From: Paucimonas lemoignei
GTDB lineage: Bacteria > Pseudomonadota > Gammaproteobacteria > Pseudomonadales > Pseudomonadaceae
Reading direction: 5' to 3'
Assembly (NCBI GenBank): GCA_900475325.1
Contig: LS483371.1
Span: 62,001-126,000 of the forward strand
DNA: 64,000 bases
Every line of letters begins with the position of its first letter. Position 1 is the stretch's first letter. Of this stretch, positions 44,971 through 54,909 are shown one piece after another. A model generated the notes under the pieces. That model was given only the letters and a program-made list of their open reading frames with translations. It ran no database searches and had not been told where the DNA came from. Position numbers and translations under genes: made by a program.

Positions 44971-45383
44971 GGCAGTTTTGCCAGCGTTACATCGCCGCAC
45001 ATCCGGCAAATCTTGTAAGAAATTTCCATCCTTCGTTCGCATTCCTCCTCTCCATAATCCCTTCCTTTGAATACCTGAACCTTCTCCAGGCGGCGTTTTA
45101 GCCACCTTTGCGCCGAAACGCGGTACTCGTGTGTCGTTTTCAGATATGTTTTTCGTCGTAAACATTATGCCGATTCGGCATGGGGTAGTCGTTTTCGGCA
45201 TTAGACGCTGACTCTTCACGTGGGAATAGTTGCGCCTTTTTTCGCCAGCTACAGAGCCAGGACGCTCGCTTGCGGCACCTACTCTGGACGGCTCTGACAG
45301 TCACTGCGTTGGTTTGCTGTGGATAAGCAATGTTGCGCAGGTGTGTCGAGCAACGTTCGAGCCACTTGAAAAAAGGTAACGAC
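44971..45383. other. gene-free stretch before gltP
   Basis: No convincing coding frame on either strand. Short frames on the minus strand lack SD sequences and domain-like composition. A small CTGGCA/TGCCAG hairpin is at 44970-44985. The gltP promoter must lie here but no clear consensus was found. Confidence 0.5.
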
Positions 45384-46721
45384 ATGAAGAAGGCAAAGCT
45401 GAGCCTGGCCTGGCAGATCCTCATCGGTCTGGTACTGGGGATCGCGCTGGGTGCGCTGCTCGATCATTTCAGCGCCGACAAGGGCTGGTGGATCAGTAAC
45501 ATCCTTCAGCCTGCGGGCGATATTTTCATCCGCTTGATCAAGATGATCGTCGTACCCATCGTAGTGGCTTCGCTGGTAGTCGGCATCGCCGGTGTGGGTG
45601 ATGCCAAGAAGCTGGGGCGTATCGGTCTTAAAACCATCCTTTATTTCGAGATCGTCACCACCATCGCGATTGTGGTCGGGCTGGTGCTGGCCAACGTGTT
45701 CCAGCCGGGTGCCGGCATCGACATGAGCAGCCTGGGCACGGCCGATATCTCCAAATACATGGCAACGACCGCCGAAGTGCAGCATGACCATGCCTTCATT
45801 GCCACGATCCTCAACCTGATTCCGTCCAACATCTTCGCGGCCCTTGCCCGTGGCGACATGTTGCCGATCATTTTCTTCTCGGTCATGTTCGGCCTGGGGC
45901 TCGCCAGTCTGGATGCCGAGGTTCGTGACCCGGTGTTGAAGGTGTTCCAGGGCGTTTCGGAAACCATGTTCAAGGTCACTCACATGATCATGAACTACGC
46001 GCCCATCGGTGTATTTGCACTGATCGCCGTCACCGTCGCGAAATTCGGCTTCACCTCGCTGCTGCCGTTGGCCAAGCTGGTGATTCTGGTTTACGTCGCC
46101 ATTGCCTTCTTCGCCTTTGTGGTGCTTGGCCTGATTGCTCGCCTGTTCGGCTTTTCGGTGATCAAGCTGATGCGCATCTTCAAGGACGAGCTGATCCTGG
46201 CCTACTCCACCGCCAGCTCCGAAACCGCCCTGCCGAACGTGATCAGGAAGATGGAAGCGTACGGCGCGCCGAAAGCCATTTGCAGCTTCGTAGTGCCCAC
46301 CGGTTACTCATTCAACCTCGATGGCTCGACGCTGTATCAAAGCATCGCGGCGATCTTCATCGCTCAGCTTTATGGGATCGATTTGTCCCTGGGCCAGCAA
46401 CTGATGCTGGTAATGACCCTGATGGTTACGTCCAAGGGTATTGCCGGGGTGCCGGGAGTGTCCTTCGTGGTGTTGCTGGCGACGCTGGGCAGTGTCGGTA
46501 TTCCGCTGGAAGGCCTGGCGTTCATCGCCGGTGTCGACCGCATCATGGACATGGCCCGCACCGCGCTGAACGTGATCGGCAACGCTTTGGCGGTATTGGT
46601 CATCTCCCGATGGGAAGGCATGTACGACGACGCCAAGGGCGAGGCCTACTGGAACTCCCTGCCGCACTGGCGCAGCAAAGAGCCGCTGCCAGGGGTTGAG
46701 CCATCAAGTAACAACGCATGA
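45384..46721 (+). CDS. gltP: glutamate/aspartate:proton symporter GltP
   Basis: A 445-residue inner-membrane transporter of the dicarboxylate/amino acid:cation symporter (DAACS) family. About eight helices and two re-entrant loops are expected. The serine-rich loop (AYSTASSETALPNV) and the SFNLDGSTLYQ substrate region are visible. The frame is open from 45330, but the ATG at 45384 has AAAAGG upstream and starts the conserved first helix. It stands between ivy and cyaA, as PA5479 does in part of the P. aeruginosa order. Confidence 0.93.
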   Translation: MKKAKLSLAWQILIGLVLGIALGALLDHFSADKGWWISNILQPAGDIFIRLIKMIVVPIVVASLVVGIAGVGDAKKLGRIGLKTILYFEIVTTIAIVVGLVLANVFQPGAGIDMSSLGTADISKYMATTAEVQHDHAFIATILNLIPSNIFAALARGDMLPIIFFSVMFGLGLASLDAEVRDPVLKVFQGVSETMFKVTHMIMNYAPIGVFALIAVTVAKFGFTSLLPLAKLVILVYVAIAFFAFVVLGLIARLFGFSVIKLMRIFKDELILAYSTASSETALPNVIRKMEAYGAPKAICSFVVPTGYSFNLDGSTLYQSIAAIFIAQLYGIDLSLGQQLMLVMTLMVTSKGIAGVPGVSFVVLLATLGSVGIPLEGLAFIAGVDRIMDMARTALNVIGNALAVLVISRWEGMYDDAKGEAYWNSLPHWRSKEPLPGVEPSSNNA

Positions 46722-46815
46722 CTGATGCTGTGTCCCTGACACAGCGTGTCATCGTTCTTCGCAGGCAAGCCGCGCTCCCACAGGCATGCGCTCAAACCTG
46801 ATCGATACCGGTATT

Positions 46816-46889
46816 TGTAGGAGCTGCCGAAGGCTGCGAAAGCGGTGTTTCTGGTAGATCGCGATTCGCAGCCTTCGGCAGCTCCTACA
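46816..46889. repeat. REPIN, GTAGGAGCTGCCG type
   Basis: Fourth copy of this core, first element of a repeat cluster filling the 533-base gap between gltP and cyaA. Confidence 0.88.
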
Positions 46890-46893
46890 AAAC

Positions 46894-47231
46894 CCAGCGA
46901 GTCAGGCGCACCGCGTCGTCCTTATCGCAGGCGTTCCTACAGAAGATCACCGAACCTGTGGGAGCGAATTCATTCGCGAAAGCGTAGTGTCAGTCACCAC
47001 AACCTGGCCTGCTGAACCGCATTCGCGAATGAATTCGCTCCCACAAAGATCCAGCGAGCCAGATGCACCGCGTCGTCTTTATCGCAGGCGTTCCTACAGA
47101 AGATCACCGAACCTGTGGGAGCGAATTCATTCGCGAAAGCGTAGTGTCAGTCACCACAACCTGGCCTGCTGAACCGCATTCGCGAATGAATTCGCTCCCA
47201 CAAAATATCCAGCGAGCCAGATGCACCGCGT
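46894..47231. repeat. 157-base tandem duplication carrying a REPIN
   Basis: Two nearly identical units (46894-47050 and 47051-47208) and the first ~23 bases of a third. Each unit holds one GAATTC-core REPIN (46955-47045 and 47112-47202) plus the same flank, including TTCCTACAGAAGATCACCG. The units differ at only a few positions. Confidence 0.92.
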
Positions 47232-47254
47232 CATCGTTCTTCGCGGGCATGCGC

Positions 47255-50104
47255 TCAAACCTGAGCGATGGCGTCATTCAGGGATTTTTCCAGGTGGGCC
47301 TTGTAGCGCAGATAAAGAATGCTCTGGCCCCTTGAGTCGCCCAGCAGGCCTGAAAGGTCCAGGTCGGTGATGTAACAGCGGTAGTGCTCAGGCTCCTTGC
47401 GTTGCTCAAGGATCTGCCGCGCCACGACGCTGAACAGCTGGTCACCGTGCTCCAGTTCGGAAAACTCAGTGTTGTCGCAGTACAGCGTGACGCTCACCTG
47501 GCCTGGTGAGGCTTCTTCGACAATCGCCTGCACATCGTAAAACGGTTTATCCATCGCCACGGGCGCATTGCGCGGTTCAACGCGCCTGGCGCGTCCTGCG
47601 CCTGACGGCAGCACCTGGTGATAAAGGATGTCCAGCCGTGTCGGTTCAATTGGGTTATCCAGCGGCAAGCTGGCCCCGCGTCGATAGATCATCGAGCGGA
47701 AGAAGCGCTGCAGCGGCATCAGCAAGCTGGTGTCGTCGTGATAAGGCAGGCTCTGATGCCACAACGCGTTGTGTTCATCGAGCACGTAAAGCTGCGCGCT
47801 GGTTTCATTGATCCGGTAAAACACCTGAATGCACTCGGGCTGGCCCAAAGGCAGGATCAGCGCCAGATCGTGCTCGGCCAGCGCGTGAGGGTCCAGATGC
47901 AACGGGCTGTAGCGCGGCAGTTCCTCGCCCAGGTATTCGAACAGGCCCCCAAGACTGTTGATCACCACATGCGTGACGGCCTGGTCCGGGACCATCTCCA
48001 GCACGTGATACTGCTGCTGAACCTGAACCAGGTAGCGATGATTCAAGCGTCGGGCGTGGAGCGACTGCGCGGTGGCGACCAGCTCTTCGACGCGCTGTGC
48101 GATGGCGGGCGCCCGGTTATGGCAGAAACACCGCACGCGGACCGTCGGCTGCGCCGCGCCTGCAGGCAGATTGCTGAGCAACTCGCTGAGGCAGTCGAGC
48201 AAGGCGTGTGGGCCGTCATGACGGCTGACCAGGATTTCATTCCAGCTGTTGAGCGTGATCTGATCCAGGGTCAGCACAAGGTTTTCCCGAACGCCTGCGT
48301 AGCTCAGCGAGTCCGTGCGCTCGGTGGTCATCAGGATGTTGAGTTCGCGATGGTGCTTGAGTGGATCAACACCGACGTTGACCAATAGCAGGATCTCACT
48401 CGGCACGCTGGTGCTGAGCAAGCGCTCCTCACTGACCGCTTCAAGCGGCATCGGGATCTGCTGTTGCAGCGCGCCCAGCAGGTTGAACAGCTCGAACTCA
48501 CTCAAGTCACTGCTGCCTGGGTGCAGCGCAAGCCGGGTGGTGGTGTCGATGATGTTATTGCGATGACACCAGGTCAGCAGCTCCAACAGTTCCCGGCTGC
48601 GCTTAATCGGCGAGAAGTTGAGCCAGTCCTGTGGCCCGAGGCTGCCGTTGTACAGCGCCCACTGGGTTTTCCCCGGTTCGCGACGGTTGGCCGACTGCAC
48701 CAGGGTCAGGGTGTCTTCAGCCAGGTCCGGGGCAATGCCGGGGTTGATGTGCTCGACCTTGCCGGCCTTGCGCTCGAACGCCGCGTACAGCCTGCGGCCC
48801 AGCACGCTGAGGTCACGCGCGTTGGCTGAGCTGCCCGCGTTCTGGCTGCGCGCAAACTGGGTGAGGAAGCGATAGCTGTAATTGAGTTCGTTAACCAGTG
48901 CCCGGCGCTCATGGGTCACCTGGCGAACCTTCCATTGATTGCGGCTGTCGAGCAACGATAACTGGCGCTCGTCCCAGCCCCACTCCTGAGTCAGGCGCTC
49001 CAGCAACTGGCGCTGCCAGCCGCTGCTGCGCAGTCGTTGGCCGCCAGTGAGTTTCTTGTTCACTTTCAGATACAGGGCACGGCGCACCAGCTCCAGACGC
49101 TCCGACTCGCCACGCTGCATCAGGTATTCCTCGATGCGGCGATACACCACCATGTACGGGTCCAGCTCATCCAGATCCAGCTGGTTGGCGAACACCGCCT
49201 CCTTGAATCGCAGGCTCAGACACTGCACTTGGGGATGTTCACTGGCATAGACCTCGATCAGCAGCAACTTAAGCACTGACTTGTAGGGTGACTCGATGCC
49301 CTTGAAGAGTTGCCACAGTCCTGCCCCGAGAAACTCCCCGGGGGGTATGTGCGAAAGATGGCCCAGGTCCAGCACCTCGTCCGCGCGAATGAAGCGCTTG
49401 GAAAGCAGGGTGTGGATGTAATCGGCGTAGCGCCGCTCTTCATACGTCGGCACCAGCCACCACATGGGGGTGCGCCCCGCGAGCCAGATGGCGGTTCGAT
49501 AGAACTCATCCAGTAGCAAATAGTGCTGCGTGGTGCCGCAGTCGTCCGAGCTCAGCTGCGCATCGCGCTCCCCCGCGACAAAGCGCTGGGGGTCGATCAG
49601 AAAGAAATGCGCCTCGGCGCCTTGAGTGGTCGCCCAAGCTTCCAGTGCCTGGCATTTTTTGCGCAACTCTTCGATTTCGCTGCCCGTCAGATCGGAATCG
49701 TGACAAACCCAGACGTCCAAGTCGCTTTCCTCTGCCTGCGCCAACGTCCCCAGGCTGCCCATGAGAAACAGGCCCTGTATCGGCAGTCGTGCGGTGCCCA
49801 GTTGTGCCTTGTAGGAAAACGATCGGGTCAGCCGTTGGGCTTCGGCCAATGCAAGTGCACTGGGCTGGTAACTGGACACCCCCGCAGGTGTGCCGCCTGA
49901 CACATATCCGGGCAACAGCGGGTGGTTGACGTGGAAAAACAGCGGCAGCAGGTTCAGCACGCTTTGCTGGCGAGTCGACAGCCCTTCGAGGGCACGGCTC
50001 AGCCGCCCGTTGCTCAATGTCATGAAGCGGGTGCGCAGTCGGGCAAGCACCTCGCGGTCGATGCCTTGATCCAGATCGGGACGAATTTCGGAGTTACGCG
50101 TCAT
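47255..50104 (-). CDS. cyaA: class I adenylate cyclase CyaA
   Basis: A 949-residue cytoplasmic enzyme making cyclic AMP from ATP. The N-terminal catalytic domain contains the nucleotidyltransferase-type GSLGTLAQAEESDLDVW segment, whose DxD aspartates are the expected metal ligands. The long C-terminal half is the class I regulatory region. The family start and length fit enterobacterial and Pseudomonas proteins. It converges on gltP across the REPIN cluster. Class I CyaA in Pseudomonas feeds Vfr-type cAMP signalling (family knowledge). Confidence 0.95.
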   Translation of the reverse strand: MTRNSEIRPDLDQGIDREVLARLRTRFMTLSNGRLSRALEGLSTRQQSVLNLLPLFFHVNHPLLPGYVSGGTPAGVSSYQPSALALAEAQRLTRSFSYKAQLGTARLPIQGLFLMGSLGTLAQAEESDLDVWVCHDSDLTGSEIEELRKKCQALEAWATTQGAEAHFFLIDPQRFVAGERDAQLSSDDCGTTQHYLLLDEFYRTAIWLAGRTPMWWLVPTYEERRYADYIHTLLSKRFIRADEVLDLGHLSHIPPGEFLGAGLWQLFKGIESPYKSVLKLLLIEVYASEHPQVQCLSLRFKEAVFANQLDLDELDPYMVVYRRIEEYLMQRGESERLELVRRALYLKVNKKLTGGQRLRSSGWQRQLLERLTQEWGWDERQLSLLDSRNQWKVRQVTHERRALVNELNYSYRFLTQFARSQNAGSSANARDLSVLGRRLYAAFERKAGKVEHINPGIAPDLAEDTLTLVQSANRREPGKTQWALYNGSLGPQDWLNFSPIKRSRELLELLTWCHRNNIIDTTTRLALHPGSSDLSEFELFNLLGALQQQIPMPLEAVSEERLLSTSVPSEILLLVNVGVDPLKHHRELNILMTTERTDSLSYAGVRENLVLTLDQITLNSWNEILVSRHDGPHALLDCLSELLSNLPAGAAQPTVRVRCFCHNRAPAIAQRVEELVATAQSLHARRLNHRYLVQVQQQYHVLEMVPDQAVTHVVINSLGGLFEYLGEELPRYSPLHLDPHALAEHDLALILPLGQPECIQVFYRINETSAQLYVLDEHNALWHQSLPYHDDTSLLMPLQRFFRSMIYRRGASLPLDNPIEPTRLDILYHQVLPSGAGRARRVEPRNAPVAMDKPFYDVQAIVEEASPGQVSVTLYCDNTEFSELEHGDQLFSVVARQILEQRKEPEHYRCYITDLDLSGLLGDSRGQSILYLRYKAHLEKSLNDAIAQV

Positions 50105-50278
50105 TACGACTCAAACCGGCTGCCTGTCCATTAAAAAGGCAGCGTTGAAGGGTGAGCGAGACGGCGGGCAGGTACGCGTTGAGGGCGATTATTATTCTGG
50201 CGCCAATTTCCTATCGGCGCGGTTTTGCAGAAATGAAGGGTCCGCTTGACCTTTTTTGGCGACGGACCCTTGCAGCGT

Positions 50279-50527
50279 TCAGGCAGCTTGTTTAGCGAAG
50301 TTGAGGATGGTCAGTAATGATTGGGCGTGTTCAGCGGCTTCCAGTCCGAGACTGGTCAGGTAACCGCCATCGACCTGAGTTGTCAGGCCTTTATCGAAGA
50401 GTCTTTGCGCAGCAGCAACAGCGGTCGGGGCCGCAACATGATGGACTTTGAGTCCTTCAAGGGTATTGCCCAGATTGAAGAGTGCGAGGATTTCCAGTTC
50501 GGCAACCAGCTCAGGGGTATACGACAT
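50279..50527 (-). CDS. small conserved protein, TIGR02647-like
   Basis: An 82-residue soluble protein whose sequence (PELVAELEILALFNL, later QVDGGYLTSLGLEAAEHAQ) fits the TIGR02647 family of small gammaproteobacterial proteins, which is described as putatively DNA-binding. The start has GGAGC upstream. It sits between cyaA and a second small gene on the same strand. Flanking gaps (50105-50278 and 50528-50761) show only an inverted repeat GGGTCCG / CGGACCC (50239-50272) near its 3' end. Function is unknown. Confidence 0.75.
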   Translation of the reverse strand: MSYTPELVAELEILALFNLGNTLEGLKVHHVAAPTAVAAAQRLFDKGLTTQVDGGYLTSLGLEAAEHAQSLLTILNFAKQAA

Positions 50528-50761
50528 AGGTGCTCCAGACTTTTTCTAGTGGTACGCCTCACTGACTGGCGGCTCCTGGAATCAACGTGTCTGTGCTGCG
50601 CTCGTCGGTTCTGGGTGACCGTTAAAGCCTGCTCGGCGTGACAGCCTCGTTTGGATAGTGGCAGCGAGGCATTTGCAGTGTAGTCATGGTTTTGCTTTTT
50701 TGTGGAGCGTGATTTTTTGGGAGGAAGCCGCCAATCGTCCGATTGGCGTTACTGCGATGTC

Positions 50762-51037
50762 TCATGCCTCGGGTGGCAGTGTCGGCAAGGCGCGCAGGGC
50801 CGCTTCGTACCATTCGGTATTGAAAGCACGATCTTCTTCGAGCAGCCCGTCGATTTCGACAGCGAGCACGTGGGCCATCAATTGCAGAATCTCTTCACGC
50901 TCATAACCCACCAGCGTGAGCTTGTTGTAGGTGGCTTTGGCGGCAGGCGGGTTGTCGCTTTCGATCTGATTCTCGATCGCCTGGATCAGGGTCGATTCAG
51001 CGAACTCTTCTTCTTCGTTGTCGATTTTGTCGGTCAT
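50762..51037 (-). CDS. conserved acidic hypothetical protein (PA5264-like)
   Basis: A 91-residue acidic protein with no membrane segment. The start at 51037 (MTDKIDNEEEEFAE) is preferred over the longer frame, whose first 28 codons lie in a REPIN. It appears conserved next to argH in Pseudomonas. The REYEREEILQLMAHVLAVE-like helical part is the best-defined segment (about residues 45-65). No catalytic motif was seen and function is unknown. Confidence 0.75.
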   Translation of the reverse strand: MTDKIDNEEEEFAESTLIQAIENQIESDNPPAAKATYNKLTLVGYEREEILQLMAHVLAVEIDGLLEEDRAFNTEWYEAALRALPTLPPEA

Positions 51038-51071
51038 GGGGGTGTTCTCGAATGGGGCGTGTAGGTGGATT

Positions 51072-51164
51072 CCTGTGGGACCGGCTTTAGCCGGGAAGGC
51101 GGCATTTCTGACAACACACATGCGTCGTCTGTAGCGGCCTCTTCCCGGCTAAAGCCGGTCCCAC
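51072..51164. repeat. REPIN, GTGGGACCGGCTTTAGCCGG type
   Basis: Perfect inverted arms of about 25 bases between the small acidic protein gene and argH. Same core as the inner element at 32763. Confidence 0.92.
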
Positions 51165-51170
51165 GTCACA

Positions 51171-52565
51171 TCAGCGCGCAGCCAATAGCGCCTGACCACG
51201 AGCCGCAGCAGCTTTGACCTGTGCAGGCGCAGTGCCGCCGACGTGGTCGCGGGCGTTGACCGAGCCTTCCAGGGTCAGCACGGCAAATACATCCTGCTCG
51301 ATCTGATCACTGAACTTGCGCAGTTCTTCCAGGCTCATTTCAGCCAGGTCCTTGCCGCTCTCGACGCCGTACTTCACCGCATGCCCCACGATCTCGTGGC
51401 AATCACGGAATGGCAGGCCACGACGCACCAGGTAGTCGGCCAGATCGGTGGCGGTGGAGAAACCACGCAGCGCCGCTTCACGCATGATCGCGTGCTTGGG
51501 CTTGATGGCAGGAATCATGTCGGCAAAGGCGCGCAACGAATCACGCAGCGTATCGGCAGCGTCGAACAGCGGCTCTTTGTCTTCCTGATTGTCCTTGTTG
51601 TAGGCCAGCGGCTGGCCTTTCATCAAGGTCAGAAGGCCCATCAAGGCGCCGAAGACGCGACCGCTCTTGCCGCGTACCAATTCTGGAACGTCCGGGTTTT
51701 TCTTCTGAGGCATGATCGAGCTGCCGGTGCAGAAGCGGTCAGGCAGATCAATGAACTGGAACTGGGCGCTGGTCCACAGCACCAGCTCCTCCGAGAAGCG
51801 CGACAAGTGCATCATCGCGATGCTGGCCGCCGAGCAGAATTCAATGGCGAAGTCACGATCCGACACGCTGTCCAGAGAGTTGCCGCCCACCACATCGAAG
51901 CCCAGGAGTTTGCAGGTCAATTCGCGATCGATCGGGTAAGTGGTGCCCGCCAGTGCCGCGCTGCCCAATGGCATGCGATTCAGGCGTTTGCGGCAATCCA
52001 CGAGGCGCTCGTAATCGCGGCTCAGCATTTCGAACCACGCCAGCATGTGGTGACCGAACGTCACTGGCTGTGCGGTCTGCAAATGCGTGAAGCCCGGCAT
52101 GATGGTTTCGGCTTCGCGCTCGGCCTGACCCAGCAAGCCCTGTTGCAGGCGAGAGATTTCGGACAGGATCAGGTCGATCTCGTCACGCAGCCACAGGCGA
52201 ATATCGGTGGCCACCTGGTCGTTACGGCTACGCCCGGTGTGCAGTTTTTTACCGGTAACGCCGATGCGGTCGGTCAGGCGCGCTTCGATGTTCATGTGCA
52301 CGTCTTCCAGATCGACGCGCCAGTCGAATTGACCGGCTTCGATTTCGGTCTGGATCGTTTTCAGGCCATCGATGATGGTGTCGCGCTCAGCGTCGGTCAA
52401 AACGCCAACGTGGGCCAGCATCGTCGCGTGGGCAATGGAACCCATGATGTCGTGGCGATAGAGGCGTTGGTCAAAGGTGACGGAGGCCGTGAAGCGCGCG
52501 ACGAAAGCGTCGACGGGTTCACTGAAGCGGCCGCCCCAGGACTGGTTGGTCTTGTCGGTGCTCAT
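51171..52565 (-). CDS. argH: argininosuccinate lyase ArgH
   Basis: A 464-residue homotetrameric enzyme of the aspartase/fumarase superfamily, splitting argininosuccinate to arginine and fumarate. The signature loop [12 protein letters not shown] (about residue 285), the N-terminal GGRFSEP segment and TGRSRNDQV are visible. The frame continues 167 codons upstream through algZ sequence; the ATG at 52565 is the family start. It is divergent from algZ, as in P. aeruginosa. Confidence 0.96.
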   Translation of the reverse strand: MSTDKTNQSWGGRFSEPVDAFVARFTASVTFDQRLYRHDIMGSIAHATMLAHVGVLTDAERDTIIDGLKTIQTEIEAGQFDWRVDLEDVHMNIEARLTDRIGVTGKKLHTGRSRNDQVATDIRLWLRDEIDLILSEISRLQQGLLGQAEREAETIMPGFTHLQTAQPVTFGHHMLAWFEMLSRDYERLVDCRKRLNRMPLGSAALAGTTYPIDRELTCKLLGFDVVGGNSLDSVSDRDFAIEFCSAASIAMMHLSRFSEELVLWTSAQFQFIDLPDRFCTGSSIMPQKKNPDVPELVRGKSGRVFGALMGLLTLMKGQPLAYNKDNQEDKEPLFDAADTLRDSLRAFADMIPAIKPKHAIMREAALRGFSTATDLADYLVRRGLPFRDCHEIVGHAVKYGVESGKDLAEMSLEELRKFSDQIEQDVFAVLTLEGSVNARDHVGGTAPAQVKAAAARGQALLAAR

Positions 52566-52695
52566 GGATTCGCTCGTGATCGGCTGGAAATGGCATGCCC
52601 GCGTTAAACGCAAGGCGCCCGCGATAATAACAGGTTGAGATTTTTTTATTCTCGGGCGGCTTGCCGCATCTGCAGACAGAGTCGAGACTGGGTTG

Positions 52696-53778
52696 ATGCA
52701 AAAGAGCCCGACGAACCCACGGCCGCCCTCCGAACCGGGCAAAGAATTTTTCCTCCCCGAACTGTGCCTGCCGCAAGCGTTGCTGGTACTGGTGCTGCTC
52801 GCCGAATTATTAGTGTTGGTACTGGTATTGGTGGAGCCGATGCGCCCGACATTCGACTGGGTGCGCCTGGCCCTCATGTCGCTGTTCGTGCAGTGGATCG
52901 TGCTGCTGTCGGCGGCGTTGTTGTGCAGCCTGCGGCCTTGGCTGGCGCGTCTGCCTGCGGGGCTTGCGGGGTTGATCGGCTGTTTGCTGGTGGTCGCGCT
53001 GACACTGCTGTGCACCGCCGTCACGGACATCTGCCAGCTGACCGGGCATTTGAGCCTGGGCAGCATGGTCGAGCGCTATATCCGCTACGGCGTGATTGCA
53101 CTGATCATGTCCGCCCTGATGCTGCGTTATTTCTATCTGCAGAGTCAGTGGCGTAAACAGCAGCAAGGCGAGTTGCGTGCGCGCATCGAATCGCTGCAGG
53201 CCCGCATCCGCCCGCATTTTTTATTCAACACGCTGAACAGCATTGCCAGCCTCGTGGCCAGCAATCCGGCCAAAGCCGAGCAGGCCGTGCTGGACCTTTC
53301 CGACCTGTTTCGCGCCAGCCTGGCCAAGCCCGGCAGCCTGGTGACCTGGGGTGACGAGGTTGAATTGGCGAAACGATATTTATCAATTGAGCAATATCGT
53401 CTCGGCGAGCGTCTACAGTTGGACTGGGTGATCAGTGGAATTCCCGACGATCTGCCAATTCCCCAGCTAACCTTGCAGCCATTACTGGAAAACGCTTTGC
53501 TTTATGGCATTGCACCTCGCATCGAAGGTGGTGTCGTAAAGGTAGAAGCAGACTATGAAGGAGGGGAGTTCATATTGTGCGTAAGCAATCCCTATGACGA
53601 AGTTGCCAGTCGGCAGACTTCCAACGGCACTCAGCAGGCCCTGGTAAATATCGGTGCACGCATTACGGCACTTTTTGGTCCGCACGCCAGTCTGAGCGTG
53701 GAGCGCCGTGACGGTCGTCACTACACCTGTCTACGCTATCCTTGTGCGAGACTCACGCAGGAAGCCAGAGCTATATGA
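52696..53778 (+). CDS. algZ: sensor kinase AlgZ (FimS), LytS type
   Basis: A 360-residue membrane sensor of the LytS/HisKA_7 type, partner of AlgR. About four hydrophobic helices (residues 25-155) are followed by the kinase motif [13 protein letters not shown] holding the presumed phosphorylated histidine, then a short ATPase-like part with the N box [10 protein letters not shown]. The glycine-rich G boxes are weak, as in the P. aeruginosa protein. The ATG at 52696 is preferred over TTG at 52693. The stop overlaps the algR start as ATGA. Confidence 0.94.
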   Translation: MQKSPTNPRPPSEPGKEFFLPELCLPQALLVLVLLAELLVLVLVLVEPMRPTFDWVRLALMSLFVQWIVLLSAALLCSLRPWLARLPAGLAGLIGCLLVVALTLLCTAVTDICQLTGHLSLGSMVERYIRYGVIALIMSALMLRYFYLQSQWRKQQQGELRARIESLQARIRPHFLFNTLNSIASLVASNPAKAEQAVLDLSDLFRASLAKPGSLVTWGDEVELAKRYLSIEQYRLGERLQLDWVISGIPDDLPIPQLTLQPLLENALLYGIAPRIEGGVVKVEADYEGGEFILCVSNPYDEVASRQTSNGTQQALVNIGARITALFGPHASLSVERRDGRHYTCLRYPCARLTQEARAI

Positions 53779-54521
53779 ATGTCCTGATCGTTGATGACGA
53801 ACCCCTGGCCCGCGAACGGCTGAGCCGAATGGTCAGTGAAATCGAGGGCTATCGGGTTTTGGAACCCAGTGCGTCCAATGGCGAAGAAGCCTTGGCCCTG
53901 ATCGAAACCCATAAGCCGGATATCGTGTTGCTGGATATCCGCATGCCGGGCCTGGATGGCCTGCAGGTTGCTGCCAAACTGTGTGAGCGTGAAACGCCGC
54001 CTGCCGTGGTTTTCTGCACGGCGCATGACGAATTCGCCCTTGAAGCCTTTCAGGTCAGCGCCGTTGGCTACCTGGTCAAGCCGGTGCGTCCGGAACACCT
54101 GAGTGAGGCTTTGAGAAAGGCCGAGCGCCCCAACCGCGTACAGCTGGCGGCCATGACGCGCCCGGCAGCGGAAAGCGGTAACGGGCCGCGCAGCCACATC
54201 AGTGCCCGCACCCGCAAAGGCATCGAATTGATCCCGCTGGATCAGGTGATTTTCTTCATCGCCGATCACAAGTACGTGACCCTGCGCCATGAAGGGGGCG
54301 AGGTCTTGCTGGATGAGCCACTCAAGGCGCTGGAGGATGAGTTCGGGGATCGTTTCGTGCGTATCCACCGCAATGCGCTGGTGGCCCGCGAACGCATCGA
54401 GCGTTTGCAGCGCACACCGCTGGGGCATTTTCAGCTATTCCTGCGCGGCCTCAATGGCGATGCGCTGATCGTCAGCCGTCGCCATGTGGCGGGTGTACGC
54501 AAGATGATGCAGCAGCTTTGA
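53775..54521 (+). CDS. algR: LytTR response regulator AlgR
   Basis: A 248-residue regulator with a receiver domain (residues 1-115, phospho-acceptor Asp54 in LLDIRMPG) and a C-terminal LytTR DNA-binding domain (about 140-245). It controls alginate, twitching motility and other envelope genes in P. aeruginosa. It is coupled to algZ by a four-base overlap. Candidate AlgR boxes (CCGTT-type) were looked for before hemC but none was convincing. Confidence 0.96.
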   Translation: MNVLIVDDEPLARERLSRMVSEIEGYRVLEPSASNGEEALALIETHKPDIVLLDIRMPGLDGLQVAAKLCERETPPAVVFCTAHDEFALEAFQVSAVGYLVKPVRPEHLSEALRKAERPNRVQLAAMTRPAAESGNGPRSHISARTRKGIELIPLDQVIFFIADHKYVTLRHEGGEVLLDEPLKALEDEFGDRFVRIHRNALVARERIERLQRTPLGHFQLFLRGLNGDALIVSRRHVAGVRKMMQQL

Positions 54522-54572
54522 GTTCCCGGATCTAAAGAGCGCTCCCGCGGATTGAAGAGCGACACAATATTC

Positions 54573-54790
54573 GTGGGAGCAAGCTTGCTTGCGAAGAGGC
54601 CGGTACATTCACCGTTTCTTCTTGGCCGACAGAACGCATTCACGAGCAAGCTAGCTCCCACAAGTTCTCGGCGCATTCGCGGATTTGAACTGAAATCCTG
54701 CCAGTGCGAGCAAGCTTGCTTGCGAAGACGCCGATACATCCACCGTTTCTTCTTGGCCGACAGATCGTCTTCGCGAGCAAGCTAGCTCCT
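54573..54790. repeat. two REPINs in a 131-base tandem duplication
   Basis: Copies at 54573-54662 and 54704-54790 have AGCTTGCT cores and share the spacer ACCGTTTCTTCTTGGCCGAC, offset by exactly 131 bases. Both have a GCTAGC change in the right arm, so they came from one parent copy. They fill most of the 388-base gap between algR and hemC. Confidence 0.9.
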
Positions 54791-54909
54791 AAGGGTTACA
54801 TTCATTGATCAGGATCACCGTCTACTCAACTCCCGCCACACAGCGCTGAGCGGTTTTGCCTGAGCTGTTATTATCCGTCGCAACTATTTAAGTCAGTACG
54901 GATTGATCC

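Noticed and set aside
44959..45219. An 86-residue minus-strand frame before gltP
   Set aside because: GTG start without an SD sequence, low-complexity basic composition, no domain.
46894..47231. CRISPR-like array
   Set aside because: Repeats are 157 bases with internal REPIN palindromes, only two full copies, no unique spacers and no cas genes.
54791..54909. AlgR binding site before hemC
   Set aside because: Only CCGT fragments that do not extend to the ACCGTTCGTC consensus were seen.
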